A stretch of 64,000 nucleotides of DNA from VXNE01 sp965261535. Lineage in GTDB: Bacteria > Pseudomonadota > Gammaproteobacteria > Pseudomonadales > Azotimanducaceae. Both the position numbers and the translations under genes were made by a program. Shown piece by piece: positions 41,460 to 51,141 of the stretch. Where the stretch lies: NCBI GenBank assembly GCA_965261535.1, contig OZ253469.1, forward strand, positions 4,650,001 through 4,714,000, read 5' to 3'. How positions within the stretch are numbered: position 1 is the first letter of the stretch; each line of letters begins with the position of its first letter. The notes below the pieces were generated by a model. The model was given only the letters and a program-made list of their open reading frames with translations, had not been told where the DNA came from and did no database searches.

Positions 41460-44400
41460 TGCATCGCCTCTTCCAGCGGCTGAAGCAGATTCTGCGCTAG
41501 CGAACGGAACGCATTGGTCAAGGGGGCGTCGGAGAAGACCAGGCGGTGATAGTCGTCGTTGCCTTCGCCATAGTCACCCCGCCAAACGGCTTCCGCTCTC
41601 GAAGGCTTCGTCACCCACGTCGACGAGGTCTCCGGGAAGAACGGCAAGGGTTCGTTCTGGCCATCCGTCCACGCCTTGAGCCAGCGACTCAAGTGTGACC
41701 GCGCCTTCTCCGGCGCGGGACCCTTCACGATAGTCGGCGCGTTGCTCTTGCTGCCGTGCAGGAACGCGGTGACGGGGCGCTCGACGGCGCAGGTCGACGC
41801 CAGCAGACGCAACCAGACCTCCACCTTGTCCTTTGGCCGTATGCGGCCGATGCGCCACCACAGGAATTCGGTCTTGTCCTGGTGGAACTGCGCCACGTTG
41901 CCGACGATGCGAAAGCCATCGACCGCGATGTCCACCGCGACTTCCTCGCAATGGTCCTTGTACGGCGTCAACGCGGCGGCGAGAGCCGCGACTTCCTTCG
42001 CCGTATCGCGATACTGGATGCGTCCCAGGTTCTCCGGAGGAAGCTGGCCGGTGGCCGCCAGCAGCCCGTGATCGCCGGTCATCCCGTTCCGTTGCCGTTG
42101 GAACAGATCGACTTTCAGTTGCCACGCTTCCAGGCCGCTCAACTCGAACGGCTCGTCGTCGCCGATCTCGTCGTCGTACACATCGAGATGCAGGCCAAGA
42201 CGGTTGCGCAGGAAGTACTTCGCGGGGCTGGCGGAGAAGCGTATGAGTTCTTCGAGCGGGATCTCGTCGCCTGGCGCCGCGAGGCGTTCTGTCGGTGGGG
42301 TCAGTTTGCCGACGAAACGCGCTGGCCGTTCGGGAATGCTTTCGACGGCGCGGGCGGCATTCGCCATCGCCTGCGAGTAGCTGAACAGGTTCGGCGCCGA
42401 GGGTGTGAAGTATCGGCGGCTGAATGGCTGCAGCGGGTGGCGCGTCTCCCACCCGTCGGTCGCCGGGAAGCGCTGGTGCAGGTAGTCGGTCAGTTCGCTC
42501 ACCACCACGGAAGGCGGGATCGGCTTGTCCTCCATCAGGTCCCTGCCGGTGTAGCTCACAAGAAAACACCGCCGCGCCGCGAGCAGCGCCTCGAGGAATG
42601 CGAATCGGTCTTCATCGCGCGCATCCCGGTCGCCGAGTTGTCGCGCGTCGTCGCCGAAAAGACCGTCCATGAAGTCGAATGCTGTTGTCGGCGGCCTGCG
42701 CGGAAAACCGCCGTCGTTCATGCCGAGGAGGCAGACCACCTTGGCGGGGAACACCTGCCCCGTCGCCAGACCGGCGACCGTCACGCCATCGGCCAGCCGG
42801 GGGACAGCGCGCGCCTCGACGCCGGCGCGGCTCACGAGCGCGTCGCGCAGAACCTCGAACGGGACCGGGATGTCCGCGTCCGCGACATCGCACTCGCTGA
42901 CGAAGTCGTCGATCAGCCGCGCCACGGAGTCGATCTCGCGGGCGGACTCCGGGTCAACGTAGGGTTGGCGAGCGAAAAAGCGCCCGAGAACGTCCGCCCG
43001 CAAGATTCGCGCCCAGTCGTCAGGCGTACGTTCATCGGCGATCCAGCCATTCGGCTCGCGGGCGAGGTCGCAGTAATGGGCGAAGGATCCAAGGCGTTCG
43101 TAGTCGCCTGCCCCGGACGGGTAGCCGCGCCAGTCGAGGGGGCATGGCACTATGCCGTCGATGAGGGCGTTGTCGTCCGGTATCGCGTATGCGAGCAGGA
43201 GTCGGCGCAGGCCGTGGTGCCAGTTGTTGTGGGCGGGCGCGGCTACGTCTTCCTCGGTGCGATGCGCGGCGTCCATGCCCCAGCGGACGCCGGCGCGGCC
43301 CACCCAATCGCGAATGCGGGCGAGGTCGCCTTCGTCAAGGCCGAAACGTTGTCGCACGGACGCCGCCCGTAGCGGCGCGAGCAATTCGCTCGCCGTGTAG
43401 CGCGATCCAGCCAGCGCCAGGAGGTCGAGGAACGCGTTGATGGCCGTGCCCACCCTGGCGCGCTGCCTCCCGATGTTGAACTGAATCGTGTCCGCCGCGC
43501 CGAATACGGCTTCCACGACGGGCGCGTAGGCGTCCAGGTCGGGGGTGAGCACGAGGACGTCGGCGGGCTGGATGTCCGGATGGTCGTCGAACAGGCCCAA
43601 CAGGCGGTCGTGCAGCACTTCAACCTCGCGCGTCGCGGAGTGACAGACGTGGATCTGGAGGGTCTCGTCCCGCCCGATTCGAGGTGCGCTCGCCGAGTCT
43701 GCCGTTGCGGTGCGCGCCTCGGTTGCCGACCGGCCCGAGAGGATGTCGCGATGCACTTCCCCAAGGCATGTTTCCGCGACTGCGCCGTGTGTTTGCCGGC
43801 CCGCCTCTGCCGATAGCTTTTCGGCGAGGAGCGTTTGCATGTCGCGCGCCAGACGGCCCCAGACGGCGACCAGTTCGTTTCGCTCGCCCCCGGCATCGAC
43901 GGGCGGGACGCCGTGTGCGCGGAAATCGCGAGAAGGGCTCAGCAGGAACAGATCGATATCCATGACCGCTCCGATACGACGCAACATCTCGAGATAGGAA
44001 GGGGAGAGCATGGCGATGCCGAACAGTCGTACCCTGGGGCGTCTTGAGGTGGAGCCGCCTGGGCCGCTCGCCTGCTCGATTGCGCGACCATATGCGGCCA
44101 CCGCGTCGACCCAGTGTGTCGCCCCGCCGATGTCGCGCACGAGTTCGTCCCAAAGGCGGACGTGCCAATCCGACCGATCACCCGCGTGCCACTGCCCGTT
44201 CCGAAACACCAGGCAACGGTCGTAGGCGAGAGCGAGCCTGTCGGCCAATTCGAATCGTTTTCTGGGATCGCCGTCCGCCAGGTATTGGTTGATCGGGTCG
44301 TCACCGGTCCAGTGGCCGAGCAGGTCGAATATCCGCCATCGCAGCGCCCCGGGCTCGAACGCCGACTCGACCGGGAGGCCTGGCACGGCTTCGCGCATGA

Positions 44401-44611
44401 CCGACCAGGCGAACTCGGCCGGCAATTCGGTACGCAAATGCGCGGCCACGCCGAGGCGAGTGGCCAACTCCAACCGCAGCCATTCCCCCAGCAAGCGATG
44501 CGGCACCACGATACGCTCGGCGTCGAGTGGCTCGGCAGGTTGCTCGCGCATGTCCTCCGCCAGCCATTCGGCGAGGGTTTCCATGCGGTTGGAGGCGTTT
44601 ACGCGAATCAT
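41456..44611 (-). CDS. recC: Exodeoxyribonuclease V subunit gamma (RecC)
   Basis: Chi-recognition scaffold of RecBCD. 1051 residues (E. coli 1122). The N-terminus NRMETLAEWLAEDM and the segment GEWLRLELATRLGVAAH are the typical RecC opening; further regions include GDPRKRFELADRLALAYD, QIHVCHSATREVEVLHDRLL, VLTPDLDAYAPVVEAVF, CLLGMNDGGFPRRPP and RFSASPAKYFLRNRLG. It lacks catalytic helicase and nuclease residues, as known for RecC. First gene of the recC-recB-recD operon. Whether it still recognises a Chi-like octamer cannot be told from sequence. Confidence 0.94.
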   Translation of the reverse strand: MIRVNASNRMETLAEWLAEDMREQPAEPLDAERIVVPHRLLGEWLRLELATRLGVAAHLRTELPAEFAWSVMREAVPGLPVESAFEPGALRWRIFDLLGHWTGDDPINQYLADGDPRKRFELADRLALAYDRCLVFRNGQWHAGDRSDWHVRLWDELVRDIGGATHWVDAVAAYGRAIEQASGPGGSTSRRPRVRLFGIAMLSPSYLEMLRRIGAVMDIDLFLLSPSRDFRAHGVPPVDAGGERNELVAVWGRLARDMQTLLAEKLSAEAGRQTHGAVAETCLGEVHRDILSGRSATEARTATADSASAPRIGRDETLQIHVCHSATREVEVLHDRLLGLFDDHPDIQPADVLVLTPDLDAYAPVVEAVFGAADTIQFNIGRQRARVGTAINAFLDLLALAGSRYTASELLAPLRAASVRQRFGLDEGDLARIRDWVGRAGVRWGMDAAHRTEEDVAAPAHNNWHHGLRRLLLAYAIPDDNALIDGIVPCPLDWRGYPSGAGDYERLGSFAHYCDLAREPNGWIADERTPDDWARILRADVLGRFFARQPYVDPESAREIDSVARLIDDFVSECDVADADIPVPFEVLRDALVSRAGVEARAVPRLADGVTVAGLATGQVFPAKVVCLLGMNDGGFPRRPPTTAFDFMDGLFGDDARQLGDRDARDEDRFAFLEALLAARRCFLVSYTGRDLMEDKPIPPSVVVSELTDYLHQRFPATDGWETRHPLQPFSRRYFTPSAPNLFSYSQAMANAARAVESIPERPARFVGKLTPPTERLAAPGDEIPLEELIRFSASPAKYFLRNRLGLHLDVYDDEIGDDEPFELSGLEAWQLKVDLFQRQRNGMTGDHGLLAATGQLPPENLGRIQYRDTAKEVAALAAALTPYKDHCEEVAVDIAVDGFRIVGNVAQFHQDKTEFLWWRIGRIRPKDKVEVWLRLLASTCAVERPVTAFLHGSKSNAPTIVKGPAPEKARSHLSRWLKAWTDGQNEPLPFFPETSSTWVTKPSRAEAVWRGDYGEGNDDYHRLVFSDAPLTNAFRSLAQNLLQPLEEAMQ

Positions 44612-44728
44612 CGTCGGGCGCCGGCTATCTGATGAGGATGCGGAGGATGGTCCCTGGGCATAGCGACATTGTATGTCGCGACTGGCACCGTGGCGCCGGC
44701 AATCGCTTTGCGTCCCGGATCCGTGCCG

Positions 44729-45610
44729 TCAGTCCATTCTCTGGAGGACGTTCGCAGGCGAATACTGGTCGGTCAGGGGTCGTCGATCCCGGTTCCAGTT
44801 CTGTGCGCGGTCGAATCGGCGGGAATACCTGGTGACCGGTACGCCGTAGGGCGCGAGACGTTGGCGCCACGACCTGGCTGCCTGGTTGAGCGTCCGGTTG
44901 TCGGGAAGTGGCGCCGTCGAGGCCAGGATGATGCGGTTGGCGCTGTCGGGCATGGTGAAGTTGAAGAACGGCCCGAACGCGCGGTAGTAAGTCTCCGACT
45001 CGTGATCGTAGAGTCGACTGGTGGAGAACGTGTTGGCAGCGAGAACGCCCCCGGGCGCAAGCAGTTGGCGCGCCTGCACCAGGTACTCAAGCGTCATCAG
45101 GTGTTCCGGGATGTAGTCGCCGTCGAAGGTATCGAGCAGGATCAGTTCGTAGCGCCGCGCATCGCGAAGCGCGCGACGGGCGAATACCCGCGCGTCCCGC
45201 ACGAAGACCCGTGTGTTTCCGCCCGCGCGGAAGTCAAAAAACCGCTCGGCAACGGATACCACGGCGGGGTCGATCTCGACGACGTCGATGCGAGTGGCGG
45301 GCAGTAGCTCCGCAAGAGCCTTGGGCAACGTGCCGCCGCCGAGTCCCGTGATCAGTATGTGCTCGGGCTCGGGTACCAGCAGCAGCGCCGCCATCATCAT
45401 GCGCGTGTAGCGCAGCGCCATCCTTTGAGGGGTCTGCTCGTCGATGCATGACTGTTTACGCCGTTCGCTCCGGACGGCGAACTTCATGCACAGTTGCGAC
45501 TGCTCCCGCGTGACGAGAATCCTTCCATACAACGATGCCTCCTCGTGGATGATCTCGCCGTGCGCCGAGACGCAAACCAGGGCAAGAACGGAAAGCAGCG
45601 CGAACTTCAT
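44729..45610 (-). CDS. Spermidine synthase-like (aminopropyltransferase-fold) protein with N-terminal signal or anchor
   Basis: 293 residues. The N-terminus MKFALLSVLALVCVSAHGE looks like a cleavable signal peptide or single anchor. The body is a spermidine-synthase Rossmann domain: ILITGLGGGTLPKALAEL (SAM-type loop), RIDVVEIDPAVVSVAERFF, VFVRDARVFARRA and LILLDTFDGDYIPEHLMT. The aminopropyltransferase-specific Tyr/Asp pattern is partly conserved, so activity is uncertain. It starts in a four-base ATGA overlap with the membrane-protein gene, and together the two resemble the fused membrane-type spermidine synthases split into two genes. Confidence 0.82.
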   Translation of the reverse strand: MKFALLSVLALVCVSAHGEIIHEEASLYGRILVTREQSQLCMKFAVRSERRKQSCIDEQTPQRMALRYTRMMMAALLLVPEPEHILITGLGGGTLPKALAELLPATRIDVVEIDPAVVSVAERFFDFRAGGNTRVFVRDARVFARRALRDARRYELILLDTFDGDYIPEHLMTLEYLVQARQLLAPGGVLAANTFSTSRLYDHESETYYRAFGPFFNFTMPDSANRIILASTAPLPDNRTLNQAARSWRQRLAPYGVPVTRYSRRFDRAQNWNRDRRPLTDQYSPANVLQRMD

Positions 45611-46197
45611 GGAATACGGCCGACGGCGAAGGCGAGGCACGCGAGTAGGACAAGGACACCGGCGAGCATGGCCACGATGGTGTTCAACTCGAACCACAGC
45701 ACGAAATAGAACGACGTGCCGAGCGTACCGAGCGCGCTTCCGAAAGTGGAAACGAAATACAGCGTGCCTGCCACGCGGCCCGATTCTTCCGTCGCCTTGA
45801 CGAGAAGACGCACGGCGTAGGGCGAGATCATGCCGAGAATGATGGTCGGCGGCATGAACAGCACCAGGGAAGCGAGCAGCGATCCGTAGCGGGGGTCTTC
45901 CACGCGGTCGAATATCCACGCCATCGCGGGCTCCGCGATCAGTACCAGCGGACAGACCAGAACGCCCGCGACGAGCAGGATGACACCGAGCTTGCGCAGG
46001 TTGGGGCGCCGTAGCGAGAGATAGCCGCCTAGCAGATAGCCCGCGGAGAGGGCCAGCATGAACACGGTGATGATGCTGCCCCAGACGTAGATGCTGCCGC
46101 CGAAGTACGGCGCCAGCACTCGGCCACCCAACAGTTCTAGGGACATGATGACAAAGCCGCCCCCGAAGGCGAGAACGTTGACGGCAAGCGTCTTCAA
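45607..46197 (-). CDS. Membrane domain protein of a split membrane-type spermidine synthase
   Basis: About 196 residues from a TTG at 46197 (MKTLAVNVLAFGGGFVIMSL); the frame is open to 46353, but the extra part is Arg-rich and unlike the family. Six hydrophobic helices are visible, including LELLGGRVLAPYFGGSIYVW, VFMLALSAGYLLGGYL and PPTIILGMISPYAVRLLV. This is the signature of the multi-helix N-terminal half of membrane spermidine synthase-like proteins. Its TGA overlaps the ATG of the next gene. The role (transport or scaffold) is unknown; the start is uncertain. Confidence 0.78.
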   Translation of the reverse strand: MKTLAVNVLAFGGGFVIMSLELLGGRVLAPYFGGSIYVWGSIITVFMLALSAGYLLGGYLSLRRPNLRKLGVILLVAGVLVCPLVLIAEPAMAWIFDRVEDPRYGSLLASLVLFMPPTIILGMISPYAVRLLVKATEESGRVAGTLYFVSTFGSALGTLGTSFYFVLWFELNTIVAMLAGVLVLLACLAFAVGRIP

Positions 46198-46454
46198 TGT
46201 GCGAACCAGGTAGATCGAGGACTGGGGCCGTTCATGACGCCGTTGTCGTCGGTACTCTCGTCGTTGCGCGATTCGTCCACCGCCGTTCAGGGACCTTCGG
46301 GTGGTAGGGCACGGGCCCCATGTCGGAGCGCAGGACCTCCCAACGCGCCTCAAGCCTCATGGATGGAGACCATGGTTTGCTCCACTGATTGGAGGAAGTA
46401 AGGATTCACCTTGTCAGTCTGCTTCGACTTCGCCGTCATTTCCTACGCAGGCGA

Positions 46455-46874
46455 TCAAGAAGCTTCCCAGGGATTGATGGCCTCGACGTCGAGGCCATCA
46501 AAGTGATCGATGTTACGAGTGACTACGGTCAAGTCGTGAGCCTTGGCTATACCGGCGATCAGAACATCGCCAAGGTCGACGGTACGACCGGCGCGACGGG
46601 CTTGCGCCCTGAGCTCGGCGGACCACTCCGCCCCCGCCCTGTCCAGCGGCAGGATGCGGTCTTCATAGCTCTCCAGGATGGACGATTGCATTTCGGACAA
46701 GCGGCTGCGGCGCTGTCCCTGAGGGAGCAACCGCAGGCCGTACCCCACTTCGTGGATGAGCATGACCGACAGCCAGAGGTCCGGCTGATTCGACAGAAAG
46801 GCGACGACCTGCTGGTCCGGGTCGTCCCGCGTCAACTCCGAGATTACGTTGGTATCCAGGAGATAGCCGGTCAC
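46455..46874 (-). CDS. VapC/FitB-type PIN-domain toxin
   Basis: 139 residues with the PIN acidic cluster: YLLDTNVISELTR (Asp, Glu), SVMLIHEVGYGLRLLP (Glu), VDLGDVLIAGIAKAHDLTVVTRN (Asp, Asp) and DVEAINPWE at the C-terminus, as in FitB/VapC toxins. It overlaps the upstream antitoxin by four bases. Likely an RNase held inactive by the neighbouring antitoxin. Confidence 0.9.
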   Translation of the reverse strand: MTGYLLDTNVISELTRDDPDQQVVAFLSNQPDLWLSVMLIHEVGYGLRLLPQGQRRSRLSEMQSSILESYEDRILPLDRAGAEWSAELRAQARRAGRTVDLGDVLIAGIAKAHDLTVVTRNIDHFDGLDVEAINPWEAS

Positions 46875-47185
46875 GCGTTGTCTTCGTCAACGAACGGTAT
46901 GGGACGGTCAGAACGCCGGTCCGGCGGCTCGAGATTTGTGCCCTGCGGCACGTTCTCGACCAACCACTGTCCGAGGGGCTCGCGGGGCGATTGCCTCTCA
47001 TCCCACACATGGGCGGGCACCACGACGAAGGACTTCCGGGCGCCAATGCGCTGCGGTCCTTCTTCTTCCGAGAGACGAAGAATCTCGGATAGCCGCGCCT
47101 TCGCTTCGGTCACGGTCCAGACTTGACGAGTTTCGGAGTCAAGCACTGTTCTATCCACCTTTGGGAGACTGTACTGGTCCATCAT
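46871..47185 (-). CDS. Phd/YefM-like antitoxin of the second PIN pair
   Basis: 104 residues from ATG 47185 (a second ATG follows at once), preceded by AAGGTGG. The core WTVTEAKARLSEILRLSEEEGP followed by ARKSFVVVPAHVWDER is the Phd/YefM DNA-binding fold; the C-terminus NVPQGTNLEPPDRRSDRPIP is the toxin-binding tail. It precedes and overlaps the PIN toxin gene. It is not clearly related to the antitoxin at 27510-27797. Confidence 0.85.
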   Translation of the reverse strand: MMDQYSLPKVDRTVLDSETRQVWTVTEAKARLSEILRLSEEEGPQRIGARKSFVVVPAHVWDERQSPREPLGQWLVENVPQGTNLEPPDRRSDRPIPFVDEDNA

Positions 47186-47279
47186 AGACCACCTTGTCGT
47201 CAGCGCCAAAGACTATGCCATCCGCCAAGGTTCGGGCCTTGTCCGTGATGGCGGCCGTCTTTCCGTCGAATTCCGCGGA

Positions 47280-48047
47280 CTACCGGCCCTTCCAGACCGG
47301 CGGGCGCTTCTCCGCGAACGCTCTCGACCCTTCGACGTAGTCTTCGCTATGGAGCATTTTCCACACGGATTCGTAGCGGTTTTCGTTCGCCTCCGACAGG
47401 GAAGGGATGTCGAGACTGCGGTATACGACGTCCTTGCTCGCGCGGACGGCAACCGGCGCACACCTCAGGATCTGGGCCACCCACTTATGGGTCTCCTCCA
47501 TCAACTGGTCACGGGGCGCCACGGCGGTGACGAATCCCAGTTCGTAGCCTTCCCGGGCGGTGATGTGGCGCCCCGTCAATATCATTCCCAGTGCGCGTTT
47601 GGATCCGATCATGCGAGGCAGTCTTTGCAGCCCTCCGCCGATGGCGGCGGTGCCGACTGTCGGTTCCGGCAGGCCGAGCGTAGCCTGCTCCGAAGCGATG
47701 ATGAGGTCGCAGGCGAGGGCCACCTCAAGGCCGCCGCCCAGGGCGAAACCGTTCACTGCGGCGATCAGCGGCTTCGTCAGGTCGTATCGAGAAGTCAGGC
47801 CGCCGAACCCGCCCGGCGTGCGCCTGGCCTTTCCGCCCTCTGCCACGTACCGCAGGTCGTTCCCTGCGCAGAAGGCGCGGCCCGCGCCGGTGACGACGGC
47901 CACCCACAGGTCGTCGTCGGCCGCATAGTCGTCGAACACCTGGCCGAGTTCCGCGCTGGCCGGGGGGTGCAGCGCGTTCAGCCGTTCGGGTCGGTTGAGG
48001 GTGACCGTCAGCACGTGATCGGCCTTCTCGACGATGCAGAATTCCAT
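47280..48047 (-). CDS. Enoyl-CoA hydratase/isomerase family protein
   Basis: 255-residue crotonase with the CoA-binding RPERLNALH, oxyanion-hole AFCAGNDLRYVAEG and AVNGFALGGGLEVALACDLIIA, and LGLPEPTVGTAAIGGGLQRLPR around the catalytic Glu. It resembles the carnitinyl/crotonobetainyl-CoA hydratase group as well as generic EchA proteins; the substrate is not clear. Monocistronic, divergent from apbE. Confidence 0.88.
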   Translation of the reverse strand: MEFCIVEKADHVLTVTLNRPERLNALHPPASAELGQVFDDYAADDDLWVAVVTGAGRAFCAGNDLRYVAEGGKARRTPGGFGGLTSRYDLTKPLIAAVNGFALGGGLEVALACDLIIASEQATLGLPEPTVGTAAIGGGLQRLPRMIGSKRALGMILTGRHITAREGYELGFVTAVAPRDQLMEETHKWVAQILRCAPVAVRASKDVVYRSLDIPSLSEANENRYESVWKMLHSEDYVEGSRAFAEKRPPVWKGR

Positions 48048-48183
48048 TTGCTACTCTCTCACTGGTTCCGACCCGCATGCTGGCCGCGTGCATTAGTTTG
48101 TCTGCGGGGTTCGATCAACGTCAACCGTTTCGACGGGCCCGCGGCCTGCTGGCCCGCTCCCAATACAGGAATCGCCACGCGAA

Positions 48184-49167
48184 ATGTTCAATGTCTGGTA
48201 TGTGCTGGCGATCGCCGCGCTGGCTGCGGGTTGCGGCGGCGCCGGTTACCAGCCAGCCGATGGACAGACGATGGGGACGACCTATCGGGTCCTCGCGCGA
48301 TGCCCTGAAAACCTCGATGTAGACCGAATCGATACCGTTCTGGCGAGCGTCAACGCCTCGATGTCCAACTGGGAAAAGGATTCGGAGATCTCTCGATTCA
48401 ATGCATCGCCCGTCGGCGAATGGACCGCGTTATCTCCGCCGCTCGCAGAAGTCATGCGAACCGCGCTGGCGCTGAGCGAGATGTCCGACGGCGCATTCGA
48501 CGTTTCCGTTGGCGCGCTGGTCGATGTCTGGGGATTTGGTCCGGCCCCGGCTCGCGTTCTTCCGGATGATATGGAAGTCGAAGCGGCGCTCGCGCGTACC
48601 GGGTTCCGACATCTGGAGTTGGACGGCGGCCGGTTGCGCAAGACCCTGGACGTGAGCATCGATCTCTCGGCCATTGCCAAGGGCTACGGCGTCGACGCGG
48701 TGGCGGCGACTGTCGCCGAACAGGAATGCACCGACTACCTGGTGGAAATTGGTGGGGAAGTCCGTGTGCGAGGCAAGAATCCCGGGGGACGCTCCTGGCG
48801 GCTCGGCATCGAGATGCCGGACCCAAGCGGTGCGGCGCATCGGGTCGTGGCCTTGAACGAAGGAGCGATCGCGACATCGGGGGACTACCGAAACTTCTTC
48901 GAGCGCGATGGCAAAAGGTACTCGCACACCATCGACCCGCGCCTGGGAACGCCGGTGACGCACGCCCTGGCATCGGTGTCGGTGGTGCACGCGTCGGCGA
49001 TGTGGGCAGACGGGTACGCGACTTTGATCGCCGTTCTGGGACCTGAGGCGGGCCTCACACTCGCGGCATCGAAGGATTTGGCCGCGTATCTGCTCGTGCG
49101 CCGAGAAGACGGGCTGGAGGCGAGCGCAACGCCTTCGATGGCGTCGCTCCTTACGTCGGTAGACTGA
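48184..49167 (+). CDS. apbE: FAD:protein FMN transferase (ApbE), lipoprotein
   Basis: Periplasmic flavin transferase that links FMN to Thr of Na+-NQR, Rnf or similar proteins. 327 residues. A lipoprotein signal with lipobox LAAGC (Cys17) is followed by GQTMGTTYRV, SNWEKDSEISRFNAS, the ApbE motif DVSVGALVDVWGFG, DLSAIAKGYGVD, VEIGGEVRVRG, and the metal-binding HTIDPRLGTPV with SAMWADGYAT. No Nqr or Rnf gene is in the window. The gene is divergent from the crotonase and 64 bp upstream of lolC. Confidence 0.93.
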   Translation: MFNVWYVLAIAALAAGCGGAGYQPADGQTMGTTYRVLARCPENLDVDRIDTVLASVNASMSNWEKDSEISRFNASPVGEWTALSPPLAEVMRTALALSEMSDGAFDVSVGALVDVWGFGPAPARVLPDDMEVEAALARTGFRHLELDGGRLRKTLDVSIDLSAIAKGYGVDAVAATVAEQECTDYLVEIGGEVRVRGKNPGGRSWRLGIEMPDPSGAAHRVVALNEGAIATSGDYRNFFERDGKRYSHTIDPRLGTPVTHALASVSVVHASAMWADGYATLIAVLGPEAGLTLAASKDLAAYLLVRREDGLEASATPSMASLLTSVD

Positions 49168-49231
49168 CCAACAACATGCGCGCGACGGCTCGTTTTACAA
49201 TCGGTTGAAAGCTTTTTGCGAAGGACTTACT

Positions 49232-50458
49232 TTGTTTCGCCCCCTCGCGGTCAATGTCGGGCTCCGCTATGCGGGAAGCCGACACCGTTTCGTCTCGTTC
49301 GTCGGCGTTACTGCGCTAGCGGGCCTGGCGCTCTCGGTCGGCGTCCTGCTCTACGTGCAGGCGGTCGTGCGCGGCTTTGAGCGCGAACTTGAAGAACGTG
49401 TTCTGGGCGTCGTGCCGCACGTCACGCTGGTGGGGCGAGAGACGATCACGGATCCCGAGGCCGTTGCGGCGGAACTCCTGCACGTGCCCGGGGTGCAGCA
49501 TGTTGCGCGGGTGATTTCAGGCGGGGTTCTCCTGTCTACGGGGACGGGCGTCGCCGTGGTCCGTTTGAAGGGTATCGTCCCCGCCGACTACGAGCCGGTC
49601 ATCGGGCATTTTTTCGACGCCGGGAACATCGACGTGCTGCGGCCGGGAAGCTTCAACGCGGTGCTCGGGCGCGGCGTGATGCAGCAACTGGGACTGGCGC
49701 CGGACGATGTCTTCACCGCCGTGATGCCGGACATGGCGGTGACGCCGCTGGGGGTGTTCCCCGCGCGCAAGAGACTGCGCGCCGCGGGGATCCTAAGAAC
49801 CTGGTCGCAACTCGATGGGCAGGTCGCCTACATTCACATCCGGGACGCGCAGCGGCTGTTCCGCTCGCCTTCGCGGGCGCGGGCGCTCGAGTTGCGCATC
49901 GACAGTGTCCTCGAAGCGCCGGATGTTGCTGCAAGTGCGTTGGCGGCGGTCGGAGCTGACAAGTTCGCCGCGAGTACCTGGCTGCGGTCCATGGGCCCGG
50001 TGCATCGGGCGATCCAGGTGACGAAAGGCATGCTTTTTCTGATCTTCTCCCTGCTTGTGGCCGTGGCCACATTCAACGTGGTGTCGAGTCTCGTCATGAT
50101 CGTGAACGAACGCAGGTCGGACGTGGCGATCCTGCGCACGCTGGGCGCGCCTTCGAGCCTGATCGTCGGTGTGTTCATTGTCCTTGGCCTGCTGGTTTCG
50201 TTGGTGGGTGTCGGACTCGGTCTGGTGCTCGGATTGGGCCTCGGGGCGCTGACCGAGGACGGCTATCGATGGGCGCAGGAGACCTGGAACATCGACCTGA
50301 TGGGCGAATACTTCGTACACAAGTTGCCCGTGGAATTCGCCGCGGCCGACGTCGCGCGGGTCGTGGCCACCGCGTGCGGTCTCGGTCTGGCGGCGACGCT
50401 GTATCCAGCCTGGCGCGCTGGCCGGCTGAATCCGGCGGAGGTCCTGCGCCATGAATGA
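49232..50458 (+). CDS. lolC: Lipoprotein-releasing ABC transporter permease LolC
   Basis: Inner-membrane permease that releases outer-membrane lipoproteins to LolA. The TTG at 49232, with AAGGA eight bases upstream, gives FRPLAVNVGLRYAGSRHRF, the family start; total 408 residues. There are four membrane helices (one N-terminal, three C-terminal) around a large periplasmic MacB-like domain. FtsX-like C-terminal features: FNVVSSLVMIVNERRSDVAILRTLGA. It overlaps lolD by eight bases. The window has both LolC- and LolE-type permeases flanking lolD. Confidence 0.92.
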   Translation: MFRPLAVNVGLRYAGSRHRFVSFVGVTALAGLALSVGVLLYVQAVVRGFERELEERVLGVVPHVTLVGRETITDPEAVAAELLHVPGVQHVARVISGGVLLSTGTGVAVVRLKGIVPADYEPVIGHFFDAGNIDVLRPGSFNAVLGRGVMQQLGLAPDDVFTAVMPDMAVTPLGVFPARKRLRAAGILRTWSQLDGQVAYIHIRDAQRLFRSPSRARALELRIDSVLEAPDVAASALAAVGADKFAASTWLRSMGPVHRAIQVTKGMLFLIFSLLVAVATFNVVSSLVMIVNERRSDVAILRTLGAPSSLIVGVFIVLGLLVSLVGVGLGLVLGLGLGALTEDGYRWAQETWNIDLMGEYFVHKLPVEFAAADVARVVATACGLGLAATLYPAWRAGRLNPAEVLRHE

Positions 50459-51128
50459 CGCGCCGCCGCTTTGCGGCAGGGATCTTGCCAAGGCCTATTC
50501 GCAGGGGAGTACGCGGATCGAAGTTCTTGCCGGCGCCGAGATCGACGTCTCGGCCGGCGAGCGGTTGGCCATCGTGGGCCAATCCGGTTCCGGCAAGAGC
50601 ACGCTGCTGCACGTCCTGGCCGGACTTCTGGATCTAGATGCCGGCAGCGTGCGCGTCATGGGCGAAGACCTCACCGCGGCGAGTCCGGCCCGGCGCGCGG
50701 CGTTGCGCAATGCTCACATGGGGTTCGTATACCAGTTCCACCACCTGTTGCCCGAGTTCACCGCGTTGGAAAACGTTGCCATGCCCCGGCTTGTCGCGGG
50801 GGCGGCCATGCGGGACGTCGTCGACGATACGCGCGCCCTGCTCGAATCCGTCGGATTGTCCGCGCGCGCTGGCCACCGACCGCACGAACTTTCGGGCGGG
50901 GAGCGCCAGCGGGTCGCGGTCGCCCGCGCGCTGGCGGGCAAGCCGCGCGTCGTCCTCGCTGACGAACCGACAGGGAATCTCGATCGACGCAACGCCGAGC
51001 GCGTACTGGAAGTGATCGAGCGGCTCATCGCCGCCACCGGAACGGCTTTCGTGGTCGTCACCCATGACGAGGCCCTGGCCGCGCGTCTGGACCGGACGCT
51101 CGTGCTCCGGGACGGCGTCCTGACCTGA
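50451..51128 (+). CDS. lolD: Lipoprotein-releasing ABC transporter ATPase LolD
   Basis: 225-residue ATPase of LolCDE. Walker A GQSGSGKSTLLH, Q-loop MGFVYQFHHLLPEFTALENV (the LolD-typical segment), signature LSGGERQRVAVARAL, Walker B VVLADEPTGNLD and the H-loop VVTHDEALAA. Its start is inside the lolC end and lolE follows 13 bp later, so the three are one operon. Confidence 0.95.
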   Translation: MNDAPPLCGRDLAKAYSQGSTRIEVLAGAEIDVSAGERLAIVGQSGSGKSTLLHVLAGLLDLDAGSVRVMGEDLTAASPARRAALRNAHMGFVYQFHHLLPEFTALENVAMPRLVAGAAMRDVVDDTRALLESVGLSARAGHRPHELSGGERQRVAVARALAGKPRVVLADEPTGNLDRRNAERVLEVIERLIAATGTAFVVVTHDEALAARLDRTLVLRDGVLT

Positions 51129-51141
51129 CGCGGCGCCATCC

